Below, one piece after another: positions 28,101 to 40,100 of a stretch of DNA of 64,000 nt (the first letter of the stretch is position 1; each line of letters opens with the position of its first letter). Source of the DNA: Ryuthela nishihirai (lineage: Eukaryota > Arthropoda > Arachnida > Araneae > Heptathelidae). The notes under the pieces were generated by a model that saw only the letters and a program-made list of their open reading frames with translations, was not told the DNA's origin and did not search any database. The stretch lies in assembly GCA_038380435.1 (NCBI GenBank), contig JAWZYU010000017.1:24179283-24243282 (forward strand). Reading direction: 5' to 3'. The position numbers and the translations under genes were made by a program.

Positions 28101-31100
28101 AACAGGGTAGGACCTATTCCAATCGGAAGGGGACTTTTGGTAGCATAGTGTATTAAACATTGAAATGGGTTTCTGAATTTCCTTCTGAAACGAGAACATT
28201 CTGAAACATACATACCAGACATCCACGACATTGCCATGGTAACCGATACTCGTTGGTTCCTTTTTCTTTCTCGCCTCTCTGAAAAAAATATATATATATT
28301 TGTATTAATATATGGATTAAATATTCCATTAACTGAAGAATTCGAATAACTAGCATCGTTGTATGTTTTTTTTACGATGCACTATGTATCGCGGTAGCCA
28401 TCCAATGGTAGAGTGGTTAGCTACTTGATCAAAGAGACTTAGGATCGAGCCCCGGAGGAGGCATGGATGTTTGTGTTGTTTTTCTGCTGAGGTCCCGCCA
28501 TCCTCACAGACCTTCTACTATGGTGTGTAAACTGACAGGCTCCTGCCAGACCTCTGATTGATTATATATATTATATTATTGGAAAATAAATGATATCAAT
28601 TAAAACCATTTAGTTGATTTTTACTTTGGAATGACAGTCTAAAACTTTTCCTTGACGCTGTACCGATGCTTCTTCATAATATGCATTATACCTACATAAA
28701 ATAAAATAAATAAATACCCCCTCAAGCAGCTGCTTCCTATAGAGGTCTGACAGAAGCCTGTCAGTTTATATGCCACAGTAGAAGGTCTGTGAGGACACTA
28801 TTTGTTGCCAGATGTTCAGCGACCACGGCAATCCCAGTTTCCGTCTCATGCCACTACCAAGTTAACGGAAAGCCGTGCCTATCTAGAGTAGGGGGCAAGA
28901 ATACATCATATAGATGCATCTCATCCCCAACCTCACATGGCAGCAGTCTTATAGAAGGAAAGCTAACCACCGGTAGAAACCTGAAATTTAATCTGTTCCC
29001 CGGTTAGCCATGAACATAAATAAATAAATAAATAAATACCCCCTCAAGCAGATGCTTGCCACAGAGGTCTGACAGGAGCCTGTCAATTTATATGCAAAAG
29101 TAGAAGGTCTGAGAGGATGGCAGGACCTCAGCAGAAAAACGACACAAACAGCCATGCCTTACCCGGGGCTCGAACCCAGGTCCCTTAGATCAGTAGCCAA
29201 GCGCGCTAACCACTCGGCCATGGGACGGCACCCATGAACAAGGATATGTAAATCCAAGTTCTCTCGGCACCCGGGGTGGAGACTCTTAGTGGGGCCCAGA
29301 CTTTGAAAAGGGCTCGTGTCTACTAGGTGACCAAATCCGTTCAGCAGTGCCCTTGAACTGCTCCATGGAGCATCTGATGTTGAGGTCTTGACACCGTCCA
29401 ACCGGGCCACTAAACGGGTCAGCGATGTCTTCGACCTCAGTTGGTCTTGGCTCTGTCCAACCGGGGACCCAATCCGGTCAGCAAAGTCTTCGACCGGTTG
29501 CTGGGCCCGAAGCCTCCCCACCACGACAAGGTGGTGTCGTGGTGGGGGTGGGTCTGTGAGGATGGCAGAACCTCAGCCTCCCCTATCGGGGGTGGGTCTG
29601 TGAGGATAGAAGAACCTCAGCAGAAAAACAGCACATACATCCATGCCTTACCCGAGGCTCGAACCCAGGTCCCTTAGATCAGTAGCCAAGCGCGCTAACC
29701 ACTCGGCTACGGGACGGCTACATGAAAAAAAAAATTTCAATCCGTACCGTGTGAAACTGAGTTTATAATTATGTAAAACAAAACTGATTGCATTTTCTTG
29801 ACCGCGTAAAACTGAAACCGTGCAAACTGAGTACCGTGTAAATCGAGGAATACGTGTATTAGTATTAATTTCCTGCTAAACCTAACAGATTATACTGAAG
29901 GTTGTAACAGACAGAAACGATGGGACCACAACGTAAGTTTTGAAAGTAGGTTACAACAGCTTCTGTATTTAAACGAACCACCCCTATTACCCCACCGAGT
30001 TTGTTTACATTTCAAGAATTGAGTATTTTCTTTCCTTATTAAGTTCCCCTTTCTCGATCTAACGGAGATTTCCATTTGAGATCCGTTTTCACTTACCTGA
30101 TGCGGCAGACGAGCTGATCGAGTCCCTCGACCACTTCCTTGAGCCATCCTTGCTTGTGCCTCTTATTCAGAGCCTCTCGACTCACCTGCGAAATACAATG
30201 CAGAGGAAAAATCACACAACGAAATAAAAATAAGCATCAAAAAATGAAGAAGAATACAACTTATAAAATAAATACCCTCTCAAGCAGCTGCTTGCCACAG
30301 AGGTCTGACAGGAGCCTGTCAGTTTATATGCCATAGTAGAAGGTCTGAGAGGATGGCAGGACCTCAGCAGAAAAACAACACACACACATCCATGCCTTAC
30401 CCGGGGCTCGAACCCAGGTCCCTTAGATCAGTAGCCAAGCGCGCTAACCACTCGGCCATGGGACAGCTAGAATACAACTACTTTACAAAAAATAAGAAAA
30501 CTGAAAAATAATTATTTCACTGAACTTTCTGTGATCTATTTAAGGATTAGTTGCGTACGTGAATGCCGTTCCGTGGCCGAATGGTTAGTGCGCTGGGCTA
30601 CTGACCAAAGAGACCTGGGTTGGAGCCCCGAATAAGGCATGGATGTTTGGGTTGTCTTTCTACTGAGATCTCGCCTTCCTAGCAGATCATTCTCTGTGGC
30701 GTATTAAACTGACAGCTTTCTATCAGACTTCTGTGGCAAACAGCTGCTTGAGGGATGATTTATTTATTGTTATTTATTTGCGTACCCCAGCGTGTGTGTC
30801 TGGGTTTGGAAGGAAAAGGGATTATAACCCCCCTCCCCCTTTTGAGGGCTTAAATAACATATATTTTCTATGAAAGTTTTCAAACTTTCGGAGACTCAAG
30901 GTGTTAAACAATAACAGCAAAATAATAATAAAAATAAATAAATAAATATGAAGCAACAACAACAACAACAACAAAAAACAACAACATTAGACTCAAACTT
31001 ATCACTCCACCCCATCCTATTAGAAGTTTCTGGGCATTCCACTGTTCATGTGTTCTAAATATAAAGTTCTGAGTTCAATTGTATAGACCAGGGGTTCTCA

Positions 31101-34100
31101 ACGTGGGGTACGCGGTAAATTTTTTTTGGGGTGCGCCGTGAGAGCCAAAAGTCGCTAGATCTAGTAACAAAGTCGCTAAGTTGGCATTATTATACTATAC
31201 CCCCCTAAAGCAGCTGCTTGCCACAGAGGTCTGACAGGGGCCTGTCAGTTTATATGCCACAGTAGGAGATCTGAGAGGATGGCAGGACCTCAGCAGAAAA
31301 ACGACACACACATCCATGCCTAATCCGGGGCTCGAACCCAGGTCCCTTAGATCAGTAGCCAAAGCGTGCTAACCACTCGGCCACTGGACGGCATTATACT
31401 ATAACTATAGTTTCATCTATCTATATAAGGGGTACGCAGTTACACACATTTCCAGGGGGTACGTGGAGCATAAAAGGTTGGGAACCACTGGCCTAATCTC
31501 AATAAGATAATAAATTGTGCATTTCACCAATGTAAACGGATACATGATTTCCTACTCATTGTAAAATATGTGTGTGGGGAAATAAGTGAACAAATCAAGG
31601 CCGCCGGGTCTAGGAGGGTAAGCCTTCTCCTCTTGGGACTGCTGGTAATTGGAATGCAGGCGTAAAAAATGTTCAACATACATAGTGTATTTCGTAGCTA
31701 GGCGTAAACTGGAAGGAGAGCTGTGTACCAATCCCCAGTGATGATGCACAGAACCGGCCAGGTCTAGCACCTAATGTCCGACCCCGCCTTCTCGTGGTGC
31801 AGGCCGTTAGTACCTTTCAAAAGAGATATTCTCTTTTGGAAGGGAACGGAAGGGGAGGGCTGCCAGTTCATTATGGCCTACTGATCTGGTCATCTATGGC
31901 CACTTTTTTCTTTTTTTTCAACCCTGCTGAGGAGTGGTCAACTTCACAGGGTCCTGGTGCTGACCATTTATACCCACTAGACTGGACTTGTTTATGGATT
32001 TGAGCTTGATTATGGATCCTGGACTTGCTGCACTGGTGGGCCTCTGTTGATGGAGAGTCTGCCGCTGTGTTTTCTGTTTGCTTCTGGGTTGCCAGCTCTA
32101 AGTGAAAAGAGGCATGGGATACCTTATATCAGCTGGTGGATAATCCTAATCAGAGGCCATCGCAGGTACCTGAACCTTACTTAGCTAGTTGGGCATCGTC
32201 AAGCCTAAACTGGAGTAATGTGTCTCAGGCAGGCCATATGGTTCTTGAAAAAGTCCACTTGAAAAGGTGGTGCCTGAAGTTCCTACCAGCATCGGTGACT
32301 TCAGCCTTTAGCGGAGGAGGAACAGGTCTTTGCCCCCATGCCTGCGATCAGGGGGCTGTTTGATATTGTTGGCCCTACCAATCTCAATAAACCTAATTTC
32401 TTTAAAAATCCTACTAATCATTTTCTCTCTACAGGAACGTGGAACGTGAGGACATTACATAGAGATTATTCTCTTGATGTCCTCATGCAGGAATTCCAGC
32501 GCTATAACCTAGATATTCTAGGCTTGCAAGAGACCAGATGGACAGGTAAAGGTGAGATACTTAAAAATAACTTTAAATTTCTCTTTACAGGGAGGGAGGA
32601 TGGAAAGCATCACCAAGGCGTGGGTCTGCTGCTCAGCAGACATGCTAGTGATGCTCTTCTAGGATATGAGTGCATTAATGAAAGATTTCTTACAGCAAAA
32701 TTTCAGACAAGCATTAAAGACTTGAATGTTATCTGCTGTTATGCCCCCACTGAGGATTCTGATGAGGATGAGAAGGATAGGTTTTACAGAAAAATTCAGG
32801 ATATTTTGAATTCTGTCAAGAAATGAGATATTACCCTTGTTCTTGGTGACTTCAATGCCAAAGTTGGTACCGACTCTGACCTTTGGGGAAGAGTAATAGG
32901 CCCTTTTGGTATTGGTAGCTGCAATGGCAATGGGCAACGTCTCCTACAGGTAAGTAAACTAAATGGTTTCAGAATAACTAACACATATTACAAACACCGC
33001 GACATACATAAATACACATGGGTTTCACCTGATGGGCTGCATAAGAATATGATTGATTATATATTAATTAACAGCAAATGGGCTAGTTCTGTTAGAAATA
33101 CCAGGGCATATAGTGGAGCTGAAATGGGATCTGACCATTACCTTGTTAAAAGTGTCTTGCAACTTAAACTTAAAAAGTGTTGTGCTAGGGTTAAAAAATT
33201 TACCTTTAATACTGAAGCTCTGAAAGACCCAGTTATAGCTAAAGCTTACCATGATAGGTTACTTAGTCATTATGACAGTCATGGTTTGCTTAATACTGAA
33301 GTTGAGGAAGAATGGGGCCATTTTAAACAGGCTTTTTTGGAAACTAACAGTACTCTTTTAGGGAAAAAGGAGCAGAGGAGGCAGAATTATTTAAGTGATA
33401 AGGCACTTGAGCTGATTTCAGAAAGAAGGAACTGCAGGAATGTCCTTAATCAGTACCCTACTAGTCCTAATAGAAAGCATTACAAAGAACTTAATAAACG
33501 TGTAAAGGATCAGTTAGCTACTGATAAGAATCTTTGGCTTGATGGCCTTGCTGACAAAGCTGAGGAAGCAGTTAGACAGCACAACAGCAGAGAGCTGTAC
33601 CAGATAGTTAATGTTTTGTGTGGTTGAAAACGAACAGGTACACAGGGATTGAAGGATAAACAACGCAAGGTTACAGAAGGTGAGGATTCTGTCATGGCTA
33701 GGTGGGCTGAGCATTTCAGTGATGTTCTAAACAATGTGGTTAGTTCTACTCCCATTGTTTGCAATGATGATAGATGCATTGTTGGCTTTAATGTTGGCCC
33801 TATAACACAATCTGAAGTTAGTTTGGCTATTTCTAAACTTAAACTTCATAAATCCCCAGGGGTGCATGAAATTACTACGGAAATGCTTAGAGCTGGGAAT
33901 GTTTCAGTTACCATTTGGATGACTGAAATTTTGAATAACTTTTATGATAAAGGCATGGTTCCTAAAGATTTTACCAGAGCTATTATTATCCCTATTTTCA
34001 AAAAAGGTAATCGCAGTTCTTGTGATAACTATAGGGGTATCAGCCTACTCTCTGTTCCAGGTAAAGTTCTTTCCATGATTGTGCTTAATAGAATTAAGAA

Positions 34101-37100
34101 TCTGGTTGACAGGCAATTGCGTGATGAGCAATGTGGATTCAGAAGTGGTAGGGGATGTGTAGATCAAATATTTTCACTTAGGCAGATTCTTGAGAAATGT
34201 TTAGAGTTTCAGAAACCTTTGGTTGCTAGCTTTGTTGATTTCAAAAAGGCTTTCGACTCTGTTGATCGTCATAATTTGTGGTTGATTTGAGATCATATGG
34301 TATACCAGACAAGTTAGTTAACATAATGAAAGCTCTCTATAATAACACTGAGTCATGTGTGAGGGTTGGTAAGTCTTGTAGCAATTGGTTTAGCATTACT
34401 TCTGGTGTTCGACAAGGGTGCATTTTGTCTCCTTTTCTCTTTAGTTTGGTTGTTGATTATGTTATGCGAAATTCACTTCAAGGGAAAGCTTTTGGCCTTA
34501 AATGAGCTGGAGATACGAAAATTTCTGATTTAGATTATGCTGATGATTTAGCCCTTTTGGCAAATGATGTTGATGAGATGAACTCTTTCATTCGAACTGT
34601 TGATGAGACTGGTAGTAGAGTAGGTTTGGTTATAAACAGAGAGAAAACTAAAGTGATGAAAATTGGTCAGGCAGGTTGTGATTCAGTTAATCTGAATGGT
34701 TGCAGTCTTGAGCAGGAGTCACAGTTTAATTACCTTGGGAGCTATGTAACTGATACTGGTGATGTGTGGCATGAGATTAACAGACGAATAGGTATTGCTG
34801 CCGGGACTTTTAAGAATCTATGGAGATTGTGGAGAAATGGGCATATACACCTAAAGACTAAAATTAGACTGTATAATAGTTTGGTTCTTTCTAGGGTTAG
34901 TTATGGTAGTGAAACGTGGACGCTGTGTAAGCAAGATAACAGGAAACTAGATGCTTTTGATTCTAGATGCTTACGCAGTATCTTGGGTATTAGGTGGTTT
35001 AACTTTGTATCTAATGATGAGGTTAGGCAAAGGAGTCTGCAACCTCCTTTAAGCAGCATATTGTACAGAGAGAGACTCCGCTGGTTTGGCCATGTTGTCC
35101 GTATGGATAATTATAGATTGGCGAATAGGGTTATGAACAGTGTGCCTAGAGGCCTCAGAAGGAGGGGGAGACCTAGGATGCGGTGGGCAGACAATGTCAA
35201 ACAGGACCTTGTTAGAATTGGTGTACAGTGGCCGGATGCAGCAGATGTAGCTCAGGACAGATATGCTTGGAGAATTAAACTGCTCTGTCTGGTTGGACCT
35301 CCGTAGCTCATGGCTGCTTGAGGATGATGATGATGATGAGACATATTTTTTAAGAATTTTTTTTAAAGATCAATGAAATGGAGAGAAAATGTTTTTATCG
35401 GTATGACGCTCGACCTCGATCACTTTCACCCCCCCCCCCATCTTCCCTTTCTTTTTTGGATGCAAGTCTGAAGTAGAGCAAACTGACCGCTTCTCTTGTG
35501 CTTAAGCCTTTGCATTAAATATATATAATGCTAATTAAATCCACGCCAAAAGTTTGGTGCGAAACGTATATCCATTGATGATTCTTCCCATCTATAAGTT
35601 CATTCACTCTTTTCCACCGTAAATGTCTATTCCAGTTACAATTAAATCCCGCCAAAAGTTTGGCGCCAAACTTATGTCCATTGATAACTTCTTCCATAGG
35701 CTTTCCACACGTACTATTCACAAACTACTACTCCATTCACAAAGTAGACGACGACAGCGCCCCCAGAAATTTCGGATATTTTCCGAGGGATCACTCCCGA
35801 CCCACGGCAGCTAGGAATCCGATCTATTACCCCAAGAGGATTAGAATTACGTGGAACCATCACAGCAAATTTGGGACTGATCCCTGAAGTACCCGAGGAG
35901 TCGCAGGGAACCGAATATTTCTGCTACCGATGATGTCATAAGTATTAGTCCGTTCGCCCGGAATTACGGCTATTATATAATAATTTCCTACAACAATATT
36001 TAACTTTACAATGTTAGAGCCAAATTATAAACTCTGTAAGATCTAAACATTTCACGGGAAAATGAGATTGTTTAATTAAATTTTAATTGTTTTAGTACAA
36101 AATAGCTACGATTATTCATTCCAGGTGAGTGGGTTCGACCGATTTCTTTCCAACGATACACGTTGACGTCACACCTGCTAGTCTCCACGGGACACGCCCA
36201 ACAGAGGTGCGTCCTGCTTGATTAACTGTTTAGGATGTTGCCATTTCTCTTTTACAGATTTCTCAAATCGTAATTTCCCCAATACCACCTAATGTTGCAT
36301 TAAAAAAGTCAAATTCCTACCTATAACAGAGCCCAGTTTAGGACCTGGAATCATCCCCACCTCTTTTTTTTTTAAGTTATCGTTTGTTATTTTGATTCTT
36401 CAACATCCTCAACTGCATGTTCGTTGATGTCTATGTGTTATGCTTCTTGCCGAAGAAAACTTGTAGTCCCATTATAGATGCCTCAGTATGAAATTGCAAA
36501 ATATTGAAGAGCTTGTCATTTTGCGTTGACGATTTACTTGAGATAAAGTTTGTGCAGTGTATGTCGCACCTCTGACTTGTTTAGTTGCTGAAGTTTTTAT
36601 GATTTTGATGCTCACTTAAGGTCATCAGGTAAGGTTCAGATTTCATCATCATCCTCAAGCAGCCATGGGCTACGGAGGTCCAACTAGACCATGCAATTTA
36701 GTTCTCCAAGCAAGTCTATCCTGAGTTGCATCTACTGCATCTGGCCACCGCACACCAATTCTAACAAGGTCCTGTTTGACATTGTCTGCCCACCGCATCC
36801 TAGATCTCCCCCTCTTTCTGAGGCCTTTAGGCACACTGTTCATAACCCTATTCGCCAATCTATAATTATCCATACGGGCAACATGGCCAAACCAGCGGAG
36901 TCTCTCTCTCTCTGCACAATATGCTGCTTAAAGGAGGTTGCAGACTCCTTTGTCTAACCTCATCATTAGTTGCAAAGTTGAACCACCTAATGCCCAAGAT
37001 ACTGCGTAAGCATCTAGAATCAAATTTAGGATATGGATATCTAAAAGATGTCGTTTTCGTATACAGAAAAAAAAGAAGATTTGATTCGGCTCAGTCCTAA

Positions 37101-40100
37101 GGAAAGAGCTTTATTTCATAACATATTGTCTGTTCAGCTATCCCATAGAAATAGGTTTGCTTCCCTCAATTGACAAGCAATACCTCCTTTCCGAATCACC
37201 TACCTCGGCGATGACTCCTATACAACCACAGATGACAGCTGCTTTCGGCTGGGCACCGCTCATTCCTCCGAGGCCGGAAGTGACGAACACCTAAACGAAA
37301 GAGATCACATGACGTCATATATGACGATTGAAACGAAGTACATTTCCCCACAAAATATAGTTCACCTTGTGGAGCAAATAAACAGTGTAATTTGATTTAT
37401 AACAATTCGCACAGCACTCCTGGGCAAAGCAATATGGCCCCTTCGTGTTGTATCGCTGGTTAAGACACAATGCATTTAGGAAGTCTTTCCCTCTGAATAT
37501 CTTGCTGATGTAAAATATAGTGAGGGCCTTAAATTCGGAGTTTTTTGGACAATACATTTGATGCCTAAGTGGCCATTTCTTTGCTGCACAATGAACAAAT
37601 CACAAACACCCCCAATAAGAAAGTACTAGAGTAGTATCTAGCCCATGGCTTGGGCATAGGAACCAAATGAAATTTTCACATATCACCGATTGTAAATATA
37701 TATAAATAGAAAAAAAAATATAAATCCTATCTTTTTTATCCGTTAAAAGTTACTTCTTTCAAGAAACAAATTCATTTCAGCAACGATTTTGGCAACATAA
37801 AGGCTTGAGAAAAAACAAAATTATTTTTCTTTTTTTTTTAGTGCAATGATATTTTATAGATGTAAAAACAATCATTATAAATATGTGTAATTATTTTTGT
37901 TGTATATTATGGTGATATTATTCTAATAAGGTCCTGATATATTAGAATGTCATCAATTATTTTCGTGTAAATTGAATAATCTCGCAATACATTAGTTTAA
38001 AAATTTTCTTCTAAAAAACATGCATTTTGGATTTTTAAAGGCAACATTTTAACTACAGAAAGGCACAATTTTGAATTTTTCCATAGGCGTCATTATTTCT
38101 AGATTGGGCAGTGGGAAGAACCGCCAATGAATAATCATTGGCAATTCGATGTCTCCTGCCAATGTCTCATCATCGGTATTTTTTATTATTTCTATTATTT
38201 TCTAACTGCTACAAAGTGGGTGCAATCATCGCCTAAGAAATCAGTATGCATTCTAAAAACAATATATATATATATACAGGGTGAATCTGAAAAAGTGGGC
38301 AAAACTTTACGGGGTGGTAGAACGCAGCTATACAAGCAATATTCGTCATAGAATGTATGGTCGGAACGCAAGCGGTGAGAAGTTAAAAGGTAGTTTTCCA
38401 CTGTCACATTTAAAGAATGAACACAAGAAGGAGAGGACATACTTCAGAAAACATTTTATTAACAGGAATGTAATTGAGGTACATGCTCAAAGAAATTGCT
38501 GAAAAGAGCCATTTCGTGGTTAGTATAACCAGCCATCCTCTCGGCAATCCACGGTAGAAATGCCGTTGGGTGCGAGGACCGACCATTTTATACCATTTCC
38601 AACGCCAACTAGCGGCTCGCCGTTTGCGTTCCGCCCATACTTTCCATGACGAATATTGCTCGTATAGCTGCGTTCTACCACCCCGTAAAGTTTTGCCCAC
38701 TTTTTCAGATTCACCCTGTATACACAGTCATATCAGAATAATATGACCACCTACCATACATATACTATGGTAGGTGGTCATATTATTCTAATACGACTGT
38801 GTATATGTATATTTTAACATTGTATCTGGTGCTTGTTTCAAATGTGATTGATACAATTTTTTTTAAATCAAAAATTACATATAGTTAAAACATAAAGTAA
38901 TGCATTTGGATATTATTCGTATATAACAAAACCACAACAAATTAGTTTAAACTCGCTTCTCCCCAAACTTCTCCCATAGGTTAACATTGAATTCCCTATA
39001 CTTTATCATTGTGCCAGAACTCTCATTTTGCATACTACTTAGAACATTAGTTGTTAACTTTCTTTTTTCCTGTTAGAGAATATTTAGTATTGGATTCACT
39101 TCGCCCAGCCACACACCAAAGTTAATAATTTTAATGATTAAAAATTTCTCTTCTGTTAACATCAGTTGAATTACTCTTATGTTTTTCTCTCTCCTTCATA
39201 CAACATTAGTGCCGCATAACCTCGACACTTACGTTTTTAAAATTCAACAACTAAATCAAAATAGTGTCACATAATAGAAAAAAAATTTATTCTTACTTTA
39301 TATATTTGCGTCATTCGTGATCAATTTAATTTAAATGTCAACATTTTGTTATTTTTCAGTTTCATTTAAATTTTTTTTTCTATCAATGAGCAACCCACTT
39401 GATGTAAGCTCGTGTCATGTCAGTGTGCTGCCATACAAATACACAGTCGTATCATAACAATATGACCACTTACCATACATATACTATGGTAGGTGGTCAT
39501 ATTATTCTGATACGACTGTGTAGTTGGAATCACTGATTCTAACTACACAGTCGTATAACTGTGTAGGCTATAAGGAAGGGTCACTTTTCCATCAAAATTT
39601 AATATTGTAAAATCATTAATTCAATTGTGTTAAGAGTTTAAATAAAATAATTTAAATAAATAGCACTTTTTTTTTTTGCAGGTCCTAAGCTCATCATCCA
39701 GTTTTGATAAGTATTTAATCCACTGTTGCATGGAGGATAAATTCTCCATCTGTTGCAAAGCCCAAAATATTCTCTTAAGCACAAAGAGTCATGAATCTCG
39801 AAGCGCTTTCTTCAGTCTGTGGAGACTCTCTCACTGGTTTTCTCTCGGTGGTTTTATTATTTAGACCAGAACCACTGAATCGCAGTTTCAATCCATGCCC
39901 TCGATGGGTTTCCTCGATTTAAACATGACCCATTGAATTACAGTCTGAATGCACGCTCTCTATGAGTGTTTTTCTATCTTGACATGAACCACAAAATTGC
40001 AGTCTAAGTCACGGTCTTGTTGATTTCTTTCTATTAATATATGAAAGCATATGAGTCTTGGGTTGGGTTGTTTTGCCTCTGAGCGGCACTTTTTTGCATA

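Noticed and set aside
29159..29524. 121-codon minus ORF
   Set aside because: Covers SINE-B and a GC-rich repeat. No domain, and the frame is open by composition.
31081..31498. 8-bp hAT target duplication around the MITE
   Set aside because: The flanking octamers GTATAGAC and GCCTAATC do not match.
33510..33779. Minus ORF antisense to the RTE
   Set aside because: Shadow of the LINE reading frame; the same antisense frame is found at the other RTE copies.
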